A stretch of 41,153 nucleotides of DNA from Oscillospiraceae bacterium (GTDB lineage: Bacteria > Bacillota > Clostridia > UMGS1883 > UMGS1540), in assembly GCA_015068765.1 (NCBI GenBank), contig SVJY01000016.1:1-41153 (forward strand). Direction: 5' to 3'. The translations under genes and the position numbers were made by a program. This document shows positions 7,405 through 15,659 of this stretch, piece by piece. The stretch's first letter is position 1. Every line of letters starts with the position of its first letter. The notes beneath the pieces are model-generated. The model was not told the DNA's origin, ran no database searches, and saw only the letters and a program-made list of their open reading frames with translations.

Positions 7405-8154
7405 ATGCGAGATTTCGGTTATTTTAAAGCAGTGATAGAAAACATGGAAAAGGTGAATGAAACACAGGGCGAAAACATAAAGGCGGCGGCCGCACTTATG
7501 TTTGAGGCAATCAAGAACGACCGCTTAATCAGTGTATACGGCGGTGGTGGGCATACGACCCTTCCTGTGGGCGAAATGTTTTTCCGTGCAGGCGGTCTTG
7601 CCAACATCAATCCCGTCATGGAAACCGGTCTTTCTGTTTTTAACCAGGCACTTAAGTATCTGGAACTGGAGAGGACAGTCAACTACGGCGGTGCCATTAT
7701 GCGGTACTATGATTTAAAGGAAGGGGACGTGCTGATTATCTTCCATAATATCGGCATTAACCCGGCCACGATTGATGCGGCGATGGAGGCGAAGAAAAAC
7801 GGCGTCAAAATTATCGCAGTATCCAGCTCCTACTGGCAGGGCGAGATGCCGGCTGAGCACTTTATCCGTCATCCGAACAAGACAAATCTTTTTGACTATG
7901 CCGATGTCGCTATTGACGATTATAATCCGGTAGGGGATGCCATGGTAGAAATCCCCGGCTTTGAAACGCCGATTGCACCGGCATCCAATATTGTGGACTT
8001 CTACATCGCCCACCTTCTGGAAATTGAAACAGTGGCGATGTGTGTAGACGCAGGGATTACACCGCCGGTATGGTCCAGTGCCAACACGCCCGGCGGCGAC
8101 GAGAAAAATGCGGCACTTCTTGCCAAATACCGTCCGAGAGTTAAAATGCTGTAA
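7405..8154 (+). CDS. SIS-domain sugar isomerase-like protein (UPF0309 type)
   Basis: A 249-residue SIS-domain protein. Residues about 38-60 (LISVYGGGGHTTLPVGEMFF) form the phosphosugar-binding loop region, and GDVLIIFHNIGINPATIDAA plus VKIIAVSSSYWQ (about 110-150) are the classic SIS nucleotide-like fold strands. The family usually isomerises or binds phosphorylated amino or keto sugars in the cytoplasm. It starts one base after the TIM-barrel gene with an AAGGAG site overlapping that gene's end, so translation is coupled. Its partner substrate is presumably made by the neighbouring Gfo/Idh or GH89-like enzymes (inference). Confidence 0.8.
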   Translation: MRDFGYFKAVIENMEKVNETQGENIKAAAALMFEAIKNDRLISVYGGGGHTTLPVGEMFFRAGGLANINPVMETGLSVFNQALKYLELERTVNYGGAIMRYYDLKEGDVLIIFHNIGINPATIDAAMEAKKNGVKIIAVSSSYWQGEMPAEHFIRHPNKTNLFDYADVAIDDYNPVGDAMVEIPGFETPIAPASNIVDFYIAHLLEIETVAMCVDAGITPPVWSSANTPGGDEKNAALLAKYRPRVKML

Positions 8155-8169
8155 GAAAGGGTGGGAAAC

Positions 8170-8829
8170 ATGGAAAAACTGCAAAAAGGACTTGATTTTC
8201 TTTTAGAGAAATATACAGACGGCAAAAAAGCGGAGCTTATAAGCCGCGATACCGTAAAGGTGGATAATACGGAAATCCCACTTCTGCCTTGGCGGTGCCA
8301 ACGCCGTTTTACCGAGCTTCGGGATTTGGTACGGCAGGGGAGAATCGAGGATGTCAGCGTAATCCGCGTAAGCCATATAGCAAAAAAGGGAACGCCCTTA
8401 GCTACAATCTTACGTCGTGAGCTGGATATTTGTGCTTTCCTTTTAGACAGCCCTGCAAAGGTTCAGCATAAGGTCTATGGCGGCGAGGTTGCCTGCAACA
8501 TGGTAGCAAAGCTGGAAAACGGCGTCGTGTGCACCATTGAAGTGGCGGCAACACTGCCGGCGACAGCGTCTCCCATAGATAAGCATGAAATCATCGCCCG
8601 CCGTGGTGTGGCATGTGACCGGGCGGTGGATACGCAGGTGCCCCAACACTCTGTATACGTTTTTTCGGAGAAGGGAGAAGAAGCCTATACGGACACCGAT
8701 TATGAGCTATACGGACTTTCTGAAGAGGATACAGCCGTTGTACGGCAGGCATTTCTTGCCGCCGGGGATGCAGTGTATGCAAAATCGCTTTGTAGTGCGG
8801 CAGAAGCACTGGGGAGGGCAGATATATGA
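8170..8829 (+). CDS. Gfo/Idh/MocA C-terminal-domain-like protein lacking the Rossmann half
   Basis: About 219 residues from ATG 8170, which follows AAAGGGTGGG; GTG 8161 lies within that site. Residues about 45-100 (RRFTELRDLVRQGRIEDVSVIRVSHI, LRRELDICAFLL) resemble the start of a Gfo/Idh/MocA C-domain, where a His/Asp helix follows the sheet. NMVAKLENGVVCTIEVAATLP (about 112-133) matches the 'L.F.NGa.gti.a' strand pair. No GxGxxG segment or EKP motif occurs, and the upstream DNA is the SIS gene, so this is a compact ORF, not a frameshifted full gene. It overlaps the next gene by ATGA. It might heterodimerise with the full-length protein encoded next. Homology is distant and uncertain. Confidence 0.6.
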   Translation: MEKLQKGLDFLLEKYTDGKKAELISRDTVKVDNTEIPLLPWRCQRRFTELRDLVRQGRIEDVSVIRVSHIAKKGTPLATILRRELDICAFLLDSPAKVQHKVYGGEVACNMVAKLENGVVCTIEVAATLPATASPIDKHEIIARRGVACDRAVDTQVPQHSVYVFSEKGEEAYTDTDYELYGLSEEDTAVVRQAFLAAGDAVYAKSLCSAAEALGRADI

Positions 8830-9902
8830 AACCTTTAAAAATTGCCATGATGAGCATGACCCATGGCCATACAAGAAAATATTATCAGGTACTGCGTGAC
8901 AATCCTAAGCTGGATTGGGTGGCAGTATCGACGGAAAATGAAACCGTAAAAAAGAATTTTCTGGATAATGTCAGCGGTATTCCCTGTTATGACAGTCCCG
9001 AAGAAATGTTAGCGGCACATCCGGAAATTGAAGCAGTGGTACTGGCAAGTGCCAACAGCGAGCATTTAAAGCAGATGAAGCTTTGTGCCGAGCGTGGCAT
9101 TCATATTCTGTCCATGAAAATCCCCACATTCGATATGGCGGAATATGACGAAATGATAGCACTTACGGAAAAGAACGGTATCGTGTGTCAGGTGGAGCTG
9201 GAAATGCATTATAATCCGGTGGTCAAGCGTATTTGGGAAGAATACGAATCCGGAAAAATCGGAAAAATGAAGGCGTTTGAGGCAACCAACATTACCCTTT
9301 CTCCTGTTTGGGCATTTCCCTGGCAGGGTGTTCCGGAGAAAAGCTACGGAAAGCGTATTGCCCTGTCGGATTCGGATAAACGGTTCCGCGGCGGTGCACT
9401 TTGCGACCATCCCCATATCTTTGATATGATCCGGCACATGACCAATAGCGACTTTGCGTCGATTTACGCCTGTGTTGCACCGAATATCCGACCGGATTTG
9501 GAGGTGGAGGATATGCTGACCGTTATCGGCACCATGAAAGACGGTACAGCCTTTTCCTTAGACCCCTCCTGGTCCCGCATGGAAGAACGGATTCCCGTGC
9601 CCGGACCCGGCTGGGAGGTTTTCCCGAAACGTATGGAGGTTAATATTACGCTTCACGGTGAGAAAGGCTCTATCTTATCTGATTGCTTCGGCCCCAACGT
9701 ATACCATAACGGCGGACCGGATGACCGTTATACCGTGCAGTACACCTATTTTGATGAGTGGGTGGGTCTCATTGATGAATTTGTAGAATGCATTCGAGAA
9801 GGGAAACAGCCGAAAATCAATCTTCGCTGGCACAAAAAGACGATTGAGGCGATGAACGCTTGCTATGAGAGCATTCGGACAGGACAGCCGGTTACTTTAT
9901 GA
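8826..9902 (+). CDS. Gfo/Idh/MocA-family oxidoreductase with atypical motifs
   Basis: A 358-residue protein with an N-terminal Rossmann-like domain (1-125) and a C-terminal alpha/beta domain. Family landmarks: IEAVVLASANSEHL (about 70-83), AERGIHILSMKIP where the family has 'CEKP', and GGALCDHPHIFDMIRHM (about 199-215) with the catalytic-type His. The usual glycine-rich IGxGxxG is AMMSMTHGHTRK, and Glu/Pro of EKP are lost while Lys is kept. NAD(H) binding may therefore be altered. The family oxidises sugar or inositol hydroxyls, often at C3. Start overlaps the previous stop (ATGA). Function in the locus may be oxidation-assisted glycoside cleavage together with the SIS and GH89-like proteins (inference). 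Confidence 0.82.
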   Translation: MKPLKIAMMSMTHGHTRKYYQVLRDNPKLDWVAVSTENETVKKNFLDNVSGIPCYDSPEEMLAAHPEIEAVVLASANSEHLKQMKLCAERGIHILSMKIPTFDMAEYDEMIALTEKNGIVCQVELEMHYNPVVKRIWEEYESGKIGKMKAFEATNITLSPVWAFPWQGVPEKSYGKRIALSDSDKRFRGGALCDHPHIFDMIRHMTNSDFASIYACVAPNIRPDLEVEDMLTVIGTMKDGTAFSLDPSWSRMEERIPVPGPGWEVFPKRMEVNITLHGEKGSILSDCFGPNVYHNGGPDDRYTVQYTYFDEWVGLIDEFVECIREGKQPKINLRWHKKTIEAMNACYESIRTGQPVTL

Positions 9903-9912
9903 GAGGGTGAAA

Positions 9913-12153
9913 ATGCGAATGAAGCTTTTATGTCCACAAGGCGGAATATATGATATAGCCGCAGAGGAATTTTGTAAATACAGTGTGGCAGTAACAGGAA
10001 AAGCACCGGAGATTATCCACGAAGATGACGGGGAAAGCGACCTGATTATTCTTGGCACGGATGCGGACAATGACTATGCCATGCATCTTGTGCTTAGAGG
10101 AGAATTTTCCGGCTTCCGGCTCCGGTACGGCACGGACGATTTTTCCATTCAAAGTGCAGTGATCAAAGGACGAAAGCACCTTTTTATCGGCGGTGGCCGT
10201 GACCGTGCCGTTCTATATGCGGTCTATACCTATTTCGAGAAGGTATGCGGCTGTCGATGGTTTTGGGACGGTGACCGGATTCCCCATCTGGATACGCTAC
10301 CCATGACGGATGTTGCAGTTACAGAAAGCCCCCGTTTCCTCTACCGCGGGCTCCGCTATTTTGCCCACCGGGGTCTCCACCGATTTCAGGCAGAGCAGTG
10401 GGGGCTTGAAGATTGGAAACGGGAAATTGACTGGATGCTGAAGAAAAAGCTGAATCTTTTCATGCTTCGGATTGGCAACGATGATATTTTCCAGAAGGCT
10501 TTTCCGGAATTTGTAGCATATCCCCCGGAGAAGGAAGGAGATAAGGAAGGATATGATGACCGGACTTCGGCGTGGTCCTTACAGTATCGCGGACAGCTTC
10601 GGAAGCAGATTCTTTCCTATGCCTTTGCCCGAGACCTGATGCATCCTGAGGATTGCGGTACCATGACCCATTGGTATACGCCGACACCCCATGACTTTCT
10701 TGCCCGTGAAAAGCCGTCGTATTTTATTCAGTCTACGGCAGGCTACAGCGAGGAAGAGACGCTTGTTTGGGATATCCGCAAGAAAGAAAACATGGATAAC
10801 TATATCCGGCTGACAGAGGCACATATCCGGGAATACGGCAAAGGGGAGCTGTTCCATACCATCGGCTTTGCGGAAAGAATGTTTTCCGATGACCGTGCCG
10901 AGAACCTCCGCATGAAGCTGTTCATATACCGGAAGATTGCCACCTATATCCGCCGGGAGCACCCTAACGCAAAGCTTTTGCTGGCTTCCTGGGATTTGTG
11001 GTATAAATATACGCCGGAAGAGGTGCAGGCCCTTTTGGCGGAAACAGACCCGGAGAACACCATACTCCTGGATTACACCGCAGATACGGCATCGGAGAAT
11101 AATTTTACAAAATGGGATGTCGTCGGAAAATATCCCTATATTTTCGGCATTTTTCAAGCCTATTGCAGTAACAGCGGACCGCTGGGAAGGTGGGATATTA
11201 TCGAAGAACGGCTCCGGATTGCGGCACCGGACAAGGCCTGCAAGGGTATGATTTTCTGGCCGGAGCTTTCCCACGGGGATTCCTTCATGCTTTCTTATTT
11301 CACAGAGAATGCATGGAATCCGCAGGAAATGGCTTTGCCTGCCCGCATGGCAGCGTTCTGTCGGGACCGGTACGGTGCACAGACAGCTGAAATGGAGGCG
11401 GTGCAGACCCGGTTTGCCCCCTTTGTACCGCTGATTTCCTGGGACGAACACCAGACGGAGATTTTCTGCAATGTTCTGCGTCTTATCACATGGACGGAGA
11501 AGGAGGATAAGCGGATTCTGGGTAAGGAATTTGCTTCTCGGGAAACCATGCGTTCCCTTGCTGGGGACGGTGCATGGATTCTGGACACACTGGCGAAGAT
11601 GGACGCGGAGGATGCCTTTGTGTGCCGGGATATGTACGATATTGCCCGTGTGGTGGTGGGACGGTATATTCATGTGGGTCTGCATGAGGTCTGGGTAGAT
11701 ATGCTTCGCTGGAAACAGGGGGGCGAAAAGCCGGTCCATGTGCTTGCCATGCTGGATAAATGCATACAGCTTCTCTCTCTTTTAGAAGAAATCCTCGGAC
11801 AGCATACGGATTATTCCATGCGTAAGACTTTTGAGAAGCTTTTTGAAGAAGCCCCGGTTAACCCCTTCTTTGAGCGTACCTTGAAGGAAAATGCCACCTG
11901 CGATTATAACCGCACCCATGTGTATGAGCATGTGAAATATTTGTATATGCCGGAAACGGCACTTGTTCGGGAATGGATTACGGACAGCTTGCAAAGCGGC
12001 GTCTGCCTGCCGTCTGCCCCCTATATGGAAAAGGCGGCGAAAATCAAGGATGCCTACTTTAGCTTACCCCTGCGGTCGGTAGAGCAGAAGGTACGCCCCC
12101 GCAAGACCGTATTCATTGATGCGGCAGAGGTTATCAAAGCAATGTTCCGATAA
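9913..12153 (+). CDS. GH89-like protein (alpha-N-acetylglucosaminidase relative)
   Basis: 746 residues from ATG 9913 after GAGAGGGTG; a longer frame from 9865 overlaps the previous gene and is rejected. The N-terminal domain (to about 130) ends in VCGCRWFWDGDRIPHLDTLP, and residues about 143-180 carry PRFLYRGLRYF...WGLEDWKREIDWMLKKKLNLF. This matches the NAGLU pattern 'CGCxxxWxG', 'YRYYxN' and 'WxRWEREIDWMALxGIN'. Candidate acids are GFAER (about 323) and FWPELSHGDSF (about 460). An all-alpha C-domain follows. Without a signal peptide it would act in the cytoplasm, unlike most GH89 enzymes. Enzymes of GH89 remove alpha-linked terminal GlcNAc, as in mucin or heparan-type glycans. A GH20/GH67-like ancestor or different specificity remains possible. 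Confidence 0.62.
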   Translation: MRMKLLCPQGGIYDIAAEEFCKYSVAVTGKAPEIIHEDDGESDLIILGTDADNDYAMHLVLRGEFSGFRLRYGTDDFSIQSAVIKGRKHLFIGGGRDRAVLYAVYTYFEKVCGCRWFWDGDRIPHLDTLPMTDVAVTESPRFLYRGLRYFAHRGLHRFQAEQWGLEDWKREIDWMLKKKLNLFMLRIGNDDIFQKAFPEFVAYPPEKEGDKEGYDDRTSAWSLQYRGQLRKQILSYAFARDLMHPEDCGTMTHWYTPTPHDFLAREKPSYFIQSTAGYSEEETLVWDIRKKENMDNYIRLTEAHIREYGKGELFHTIGFAERMFSDDRAENLRMKLFIYRKIATYIRREHPNAKLLLASWDLWYKYTPEEVQALLAETDPENTILLDYTADTASENNFTKWDVVGKYPYIFGIFQAYCSNSGPLGRWDIIEERLRIAAPDKACKGMIFWPELSHGDSFMLSYFTENAWNPQEMALPARMAAFCRDRYGAQTAEMEAVQTRFAPFVPLISWDEHQTEIFCNVLRLITWTEKEDKRILGKEFASRETMRSLAGDGAWILDTLAKMDAEDAFVCRDMYDIARVVVGRYIHVGLHEVWVDMLRWKQGGEKPVHVLAMLDKCIQLLSLLEEILGQHTDYSMRKTFEKLFEEAPVNPFFERTLKENATCDYNRTHVYEHVKYLYMPETALVREWITDSLQSGVCLPSAPYMEKAAKIKDAYFSLPLRSVEQKVRPRKTVFIDAAEVIKAMFR

Positions 12154-12177
12154 ATTTATCTCTCAAGCGAAAAGCAG

Positions 12178-12237
12178 AAGACCTTTTGAAAAAACGATTA
12201 AAAATTTTTCAAAAGGTCTTCCATTTTTTTCTTTTAT
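12178..12237 (+). terminator. Internal terminator after the GH89-like gene
   Basis: AGACCTTTTGAAAAA (from 12178) pairs with TTTTTCAAAAGGTCT (ending 12220), a perfect 15-bp stem with a short loop, followed by ATTTTTTTC. It ends the first transcription unit, making the deacetylase/NagB-like pair a separate or read-through unit. Confidence 0.85.
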
Positions 12238-12241
12238 ATGA

Positions 12242-12247
12242 TATACT
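12242..12247 (+). promoter_or_regulatory. Possible -10 element of the deacetylase promoter
   Basis: TATACT at 12242-12247 sits just after the terminator and 55 bp before ATG 12303. No convincing -35 is found at 16-18 bp, so this is weak. Confidence 0.35.
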
Positions 12248-12302
12248 ATATAAAATTAAAGATAAAAGCGGCAAAAAGCCGCCGGAAAGGAAGAATGTAA
12301 AA

Positions 12303-13007
12303 ATGAAAGTGCTTGCAATCGGTTGCCATCCGGACGATATTGAGGTAGCTTGTGCCGGTACTATGGCAAAATATGTGAAGGAAGGACACGAGGTAACCGT
12401 ATGCCATGTGGCAAACGGCAATATGGGACATGAAATTATTCAGCCCGACGAGCTTCGTACCATGCGTGCCGAAGAAGCCAAATCGGCAGGTAAGCTTGCA
12501 GGGATTAAGGTTATTACCTGCGATATCGGAGACCTTAAGCTGTATTCGGAGGATAAGGAGCAGCGTGACCGTGTGGTAGATGTGATTCGTGCCGAACAGC
12601 CGGACGTGATTATCACCCACGACCCTGATGATTATATGCCGGACCACAGAGCTGTCAGCAAGCTGGTGTTTGACGCATCGTTTACAGCAAGCTGTCTGCA
12701 CTATGAGACAAGCGTACCCGGCACCGCAAAAATTACGCCCATTTACTATATGGACACCCTGGCAGGCGTAAATTTCCTGCCTGAGGAATACGTGGATATT
12801 ACCGACACGGTAGAACTGAAGATGGAAATGCTGGAATGCCATATGAGCCAGATGAAGTGGATGCGTGACCACGATAATATTGATTTTGCGGATTTCGTAA
12901 AAACATGTGCGAAATTCCGTGGTCTGCAGTGTGGCGTACCGTATGCGGAAGCATTCAAAAAATGCTACGCTTGGCCTAAACTTGTACCAACACGGCTCCT
13001 GCCGTAA
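12303..13007 (+). CDS. PIG-L/LmbE-family zinc deacetylase
   Basis: 234 residues from ATG 12303 after GGAAAGGAAG; the upstream extension to 12186 would cross a terminator and is rejected. Zinc and catalytic motifs are clear: CHPDDIEVACAGT (residues about 8-20, His and Asp ligands plus catalytic Asp) and DYMPDHRAVS (about 115-124, third His). PIG-L/LmbE enzymes remove N-acetyl groups from GlcNAc-type sugars (examples: GlcNAc-PI, mycothiol and bacillithiol precursors, archaeal diacetylchitobiose deacetylase). Placed between a GH89-like and a NagB-like gene, it probably deacetylates the GlcNAc-type sugar released in the locus, replacing a NagA-type enzyme. That role is inference. It is followed 21 bp later by the NagB-like gene. 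Confidence 0.85.
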   Translation: MKVLAIGCHPDDIEVACAGTMAKYVKEGHEVTVCHVANGNMGHEIIQPDELRTMRAEEAKSAGKLAGIKVITCDIGDLKLYSEDKEQRDRVVDVIRAEQPDVIITHDPDDYMPDHRAVSKLVFDASFTASCLHYETSVPGTAKITPIYYMDTLAGVNFLPEEYVDITDTVELKMEMLECHMSQMKWMRDHDNIDFADFVKTCAKFRGLQCGVPYAEAFKKCYAWPKLVPTRLLP

Positions 13008-13028
13008 AAAATAGAAAGGAAGAAAGCT

Positions 13029-13979
13029 ATGAATTTCGCAGATACCGTAAAAGGCTCCCTGTTAGAAGGGTTTTATCCTGCCGGTTGGGATATGGAAAAA
13101 ATTGATGCTTGCTGTCAGCATAAGCCGGAAGAAATTTTTGAAAAGCAGTCCTTCTGGCATAAGGACTTCACACCCATTCAGTGTGATTCTTTAGGGGAAT
13201 TTGACACCTATATGGGTCATGAAATTGCACTCAAAATCAAGGAAGCACGCGACAAGGGTGAAAAGCTGATTTTCATTCTGCCTGTAGGTCCTATGGGTAT
13301 GTACAAATGGGCTGTATATTTCCTGCGTGCATGGAACGTAAAGTGCGACCATATCCATTGCTTTAACATGGACGAATGGTCTGATGCAGACGGTAATACC
13401 CTGGCGGCAAACGATCCGGCGGCATTTACCAATGCGATGAAGGAAGCCTTCTATAATCCGCTTGGTGAGCTGACCGTTCCTGAGTCCCAGCGTAACTTTG
13501 CTACGAAGGACAATCTGCCCCAGTATGCAGAAAAGATTGCGAAGCTGAAGGCAGAAGGTGCCAAGATGATCCTGGTATACGGCATCGGCAGAATGTGCCA
13601 CATTGCATTCTGGGAACCTCAGTTTGCCGGCGAATTTGATACTGTAGAGGATTGGAAAGCACAGACACACCGCATCGGTGCAAAGCTCCATCCCCTGACA
13701 GTGGAACAGAACGCCATCACAAGCTTCAAATCCAGAACCACACTGGTGCCTTGCCGTGCCAACACCGTTGGCCCCGGCATCATGTTCCAGGCAGACTATT
13801 GCATCGGTGGTGCAGACGGATACCTCTCCCGCGGTATGCAGTGGCAGGGCATGAGCCTTTGGATGACCCTTCGCTACGGCCCGGATAAGTGGGTAACCTC
13901 TTCCTTTATTCCCACTATGCCCGGCAAGCTCTTCTTCCTGAAGGAACTGGCCGGTCCCTTAGAGGCAGAATGTAACTAA
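13029..13979 (+). CDS. Glucosamine-6-phosphate deaminase/isomerase-like (NagB-like) protein with altered active site
   Basis: A 316-residue protein, longer than bacterial NagB (about 240-265). NagB/6-phosphogluconolactonase fold motifs are present: [24 protein letters not shown] (matching NagB 'NMDEY', catalytic Asp72 kept) and [15 protein letters not shown], matching 'GVGxDGHIAFNEP'. His143 and Glu148 are kept, but the position of catalytic Asp141 is Met and the following Gly is Cys. So it is either a divergent isomerase/deaminase using another base or a related sugar-phosphate enzyme. It follows the PIG-L deacetylase, with which it could complete amino-sugar catabolism. Strong GGAAGAAAG site before ATG 13029; terminator follows. 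Confidence 0.78.
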   Translation: MNFADTVKGSLLEGFYPAGWDMEKIDACCQHKPEEIFEKQSFWHKDFTPIQCDSLGEFDTYMGHEIALKIKEARDKGEKLIFILPVGPMGMYKWAVYFLRAWNVKCDHIHCFNMDEWSDADGNTLAANDPAAFTNAMKEAFYNPLGELTVPESQRNFATKDNLPQYAEKIAKLKAEGAKMILVYGIGRMCHIAFWEPQFAGEFDTVEDWKAQTHRIGAKLHPLTVEQNAITSFKSRTTLVPCRANTVGPGIMFQADYCIGGADGYLSRGMQWQGMSLWMTLRYGPDKWVTSSFIPTMPGKLFFLKELAGPLEAECN

Positions 13980-13992
13980 GCCATAATAATCG

Positions 13993-14036
13993 AAAAGCCA
14001 TTAAAGCAGATTCCATCGCTTTAATGGCTTTTTTAA
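13993..14036 (+). terminator. Terminator of the deacetylase/NagB-like unit
   Basis: AAAAGCCATTAAAGC pairs with GCTTTAATGGCTTTT followed by TT; a 15-bp stem with a loop of about 10 bases. Confidence 0.85.
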
Positions 14037-14083
14037 TAGAAAATATCAGGTATAAAAATGGCGAATATGCATATCCTATTTTA

Positions 14084-14114
14084 GGTTAATTTACGATGCA
14101 ATCGTAAATTAACC
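14084..14114. promoter_or_regulatory. Perfect inverted repeat abutting the -35 of the DUF4143 gene
   Basis: Arms GGTTAATTTACGAT and ATCGTAAATTAACC are perfectly complementary around a 3-base GCA centre. The right arm ends at 14114, directly against TTGACA at 14115. No T-run follows, so it reads as an operator and not a terminator. Confidence 0.65.
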
Positions 14115-14144
14115 TTGACAAAAGAGGCTGGAGAATGTTATACT
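14115..14144 (+). promoter_or_regulatory. Strong sigma-A promoter of the DUF4143 ATPase gene
   Basis: TTGACA (14115-14120), 18 bp, TATACT (14139-14144). The perfect -35 flush with an inverted repeat suggests repression by an unidentified regulator. Confidence 0.8.
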
Positions 14145-14177
14145 ATAGATGGAGTAAAACAGGAAAGGAGAGTTTCT

Positions 14178-15401
14178 ATGGTATATATAAACCGAGATAT
14201 GGAAGAAAAAATTCAAGCGGTTTCCAAAGAATATGCCTGTATTCTGATAACGGGGGCAAGACAAGTCGGGAAATCAACCATGCTAAAAAAGCTTATGGAT
14301 GAAAAACGCGAAGAGGTTGTACTGGATGATATGGAAGAAAGAAAACTTGCGTCCAAAGATCCGGCGCTTTTTCTGCAAATGCATTCTTTACCTGTTCTGA
14401 TAGATGAAGTGCAGTATGCACCCGAACTGTTCTCATATATAAAAATGGCAATAGACAAAGGTGCCGCACCCGGCTCTTTTTGGCTTACGGGTTCTCAGCC
14501 GTTTAAACTGATGGAACTCGCCCGGGAGTCTCTTGCCGGTAGAATTGCCATTATGCATATGCCGTCCCTTTCGCAACATGAAATATACGGATGCGATAAA
14601 GCAGAACCGTTTTCCGTTGATTTGGAAAAGTTGAAAAAACGACGTAAAACAAATAAGTCTGCGGACCTTAATGAAATATACAGACGTATTTGGAACGGTT
14701 CTTTGCCCGGGCATGTAAGCGGAAAATACACGGACAGAGATTTATTTTACAGCAGTTATATGCAAACGTATATAGAACGGGACGTTAAAGAGATTGCCGA
14801 TATTGAAAATACGATGCTGTTCAGTGATTTTATTCGTTCGGCGGCTTGCAGAACGGGGCAGATGCTCAATGTATCGGATATTGCACAGGATGTGGGGATT
14901 TCCAATGATACTGCAAAGCGTTGGCTTAAAATCCTGGAAAAATCCGATATTATATTTTTCCTACGTCCGTATTCAAATAATTTATTGAAGCGAACTGTAA
15001 AAACGCCAAAAATGTATTTCTTTGATACCGGCCTTGTTGCATATCTGACAAGGTATTCGTCGCCGGAAATTTTGGCAAACGGTGCAATAAATGGTGCAAT
15101 ACTTGAAAATTATGTTGTATCAGAGATTATCAAAACATATCAAAATAACGGGAAGGAATGCCTTATGTGGTATTATCGTGATACAAACAGTAACGAAATT
15201 GACCTTGTAATTGAAAGCGACGGGATGCTACATCCGATTGAAATTAAGCGAACGGCAAGCCCGGGGACAGAACTGATAAGACCTTTTAAGCTACTGGATA
15301 AAGCCTCTCTTCCGAGAGGAAAAGGTGCAATTATTTGTATGAAGGAGACACTTTCAGCCGTTGACAGTGATAACTTTATTGTTCCTGTGTGGATGATTTG
15401 A
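14178..15401 (+). CDS. AAA ATPase with C-terminal DUF4143 domain
   Basis: 407 residues from ATG 14178 after AGGAAAGGAG; the frame's extension to 14115 overlaps the promoter. An AAA_14 domain comes first: Walker A TGARQVGKSTM (about 27-37), Walker B VLIDEVQYAPELF (about 75-87) and sensor-like FWLTGSQPF. A winged-helix-like part (INVSDIAQDVGISNDTAKRW near 240) and DUF4143 follow, ending in a restriction-like nuclease-fold segment (SNEIDLVIESDG...HPIEIKRT). Such proteins are common in gut anaerobes, often as accessory genes in variable copy number; their function is not established, though defence or toxin-like roles are often suspected. It is monocistronic, more AT-rich than its neighbours and bounded by two similar terminators, consistent with an inserted unit. 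Confidence 0.88.
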   Translation: MVYINRDMEEKIQAVSKEYACILITGARQVGKSTMLKKLMDEKREEVVLDDMEERKLASKDPALFLQMHSLPVLIDEVQYAPELFSYIKMAIDKGAAPGSFWLTGSQPFKLMELARESLAGRIAIMHMPSLSQHEIYGCDKAEPFSVDLEKLKKRRKTNKSADLNEIYRRIWNGSLPGHVSGKYTDRDLFYSSYMQTYIERDVKEIADIENTMLFSDFIRSAACRTGQMLNVSDIAQDVGISNDTAKRWLKILEKSDIIFFLRPYSNNLLKRTVKTPKMYFFDTGLVAYLTRYSSPEILANGAINGAILENYVVSEIIKTYQNNGKECLMWYYRDTNSNEIDLVIESDGMLHPIEIKRTASPGTELIRPFKLLDKASLPRGKGAIICMKETLSAVDSDNFIVPVWMI

Positions 15402-15410
15402 CTCATAGAG

Positions 15411-15448
15411 AAAGCCATTAAAACGAAATCAGTTTTAATGGCTTTTGT
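15411..15448 (+). terminator. Terminator after the DUF4143 gene
   Basis: AAAGCCATTAAAAC pairs with GTTTTAATGGCTTT, followed by TGTAATT. The stem shares AAAGCCATTAAA with the terminator at 13993-14036. Confidence 0.75.
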
Positions 15449-15584
15449 AATTATAATGTTTGCATGATGGAGTTTTTCCAAAGCGGTGCTTTATATACAA
15501 AAAATTTAAAAGTTTCAGTTTTTGTTTGAATAATCAGGAAATTTCCTTTTCTCGCTGCTTGTAAAGACTTTTGTTGTTTTTTTA

Positions 15585-15620
15585 ATAAAACACAAAAAGA
15601 ACGCCGTCAAAGCGGCGTTC
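15585..15620 (-). terminator. Terminator of the LiaF-like gene
   Basis: Stem GAACGCCG/CGGCGTTC (15599-15620) with loop TCAAAG. On the minus strand it is followed by TTTTTGTGTTTT. The 15450-15584 stretch between the two terminators shows no gene. Confidence 0.8.
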
Positions 15621-15659
15621 CCATATGGATAAGTCGTCCGTATGATTCCCTGTATTCTC

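Noticed and set aside
10579-11739. 386-codon frame on the minus strand within the GH89-like gene
   Set aside because: Shadow of a GC-richer gene; His/Cys/Arg-rich and without family motifs.
15450-15584. Small gene between the two terminators
   Set aside because: No frame with a start and ribosome binding site is seen.
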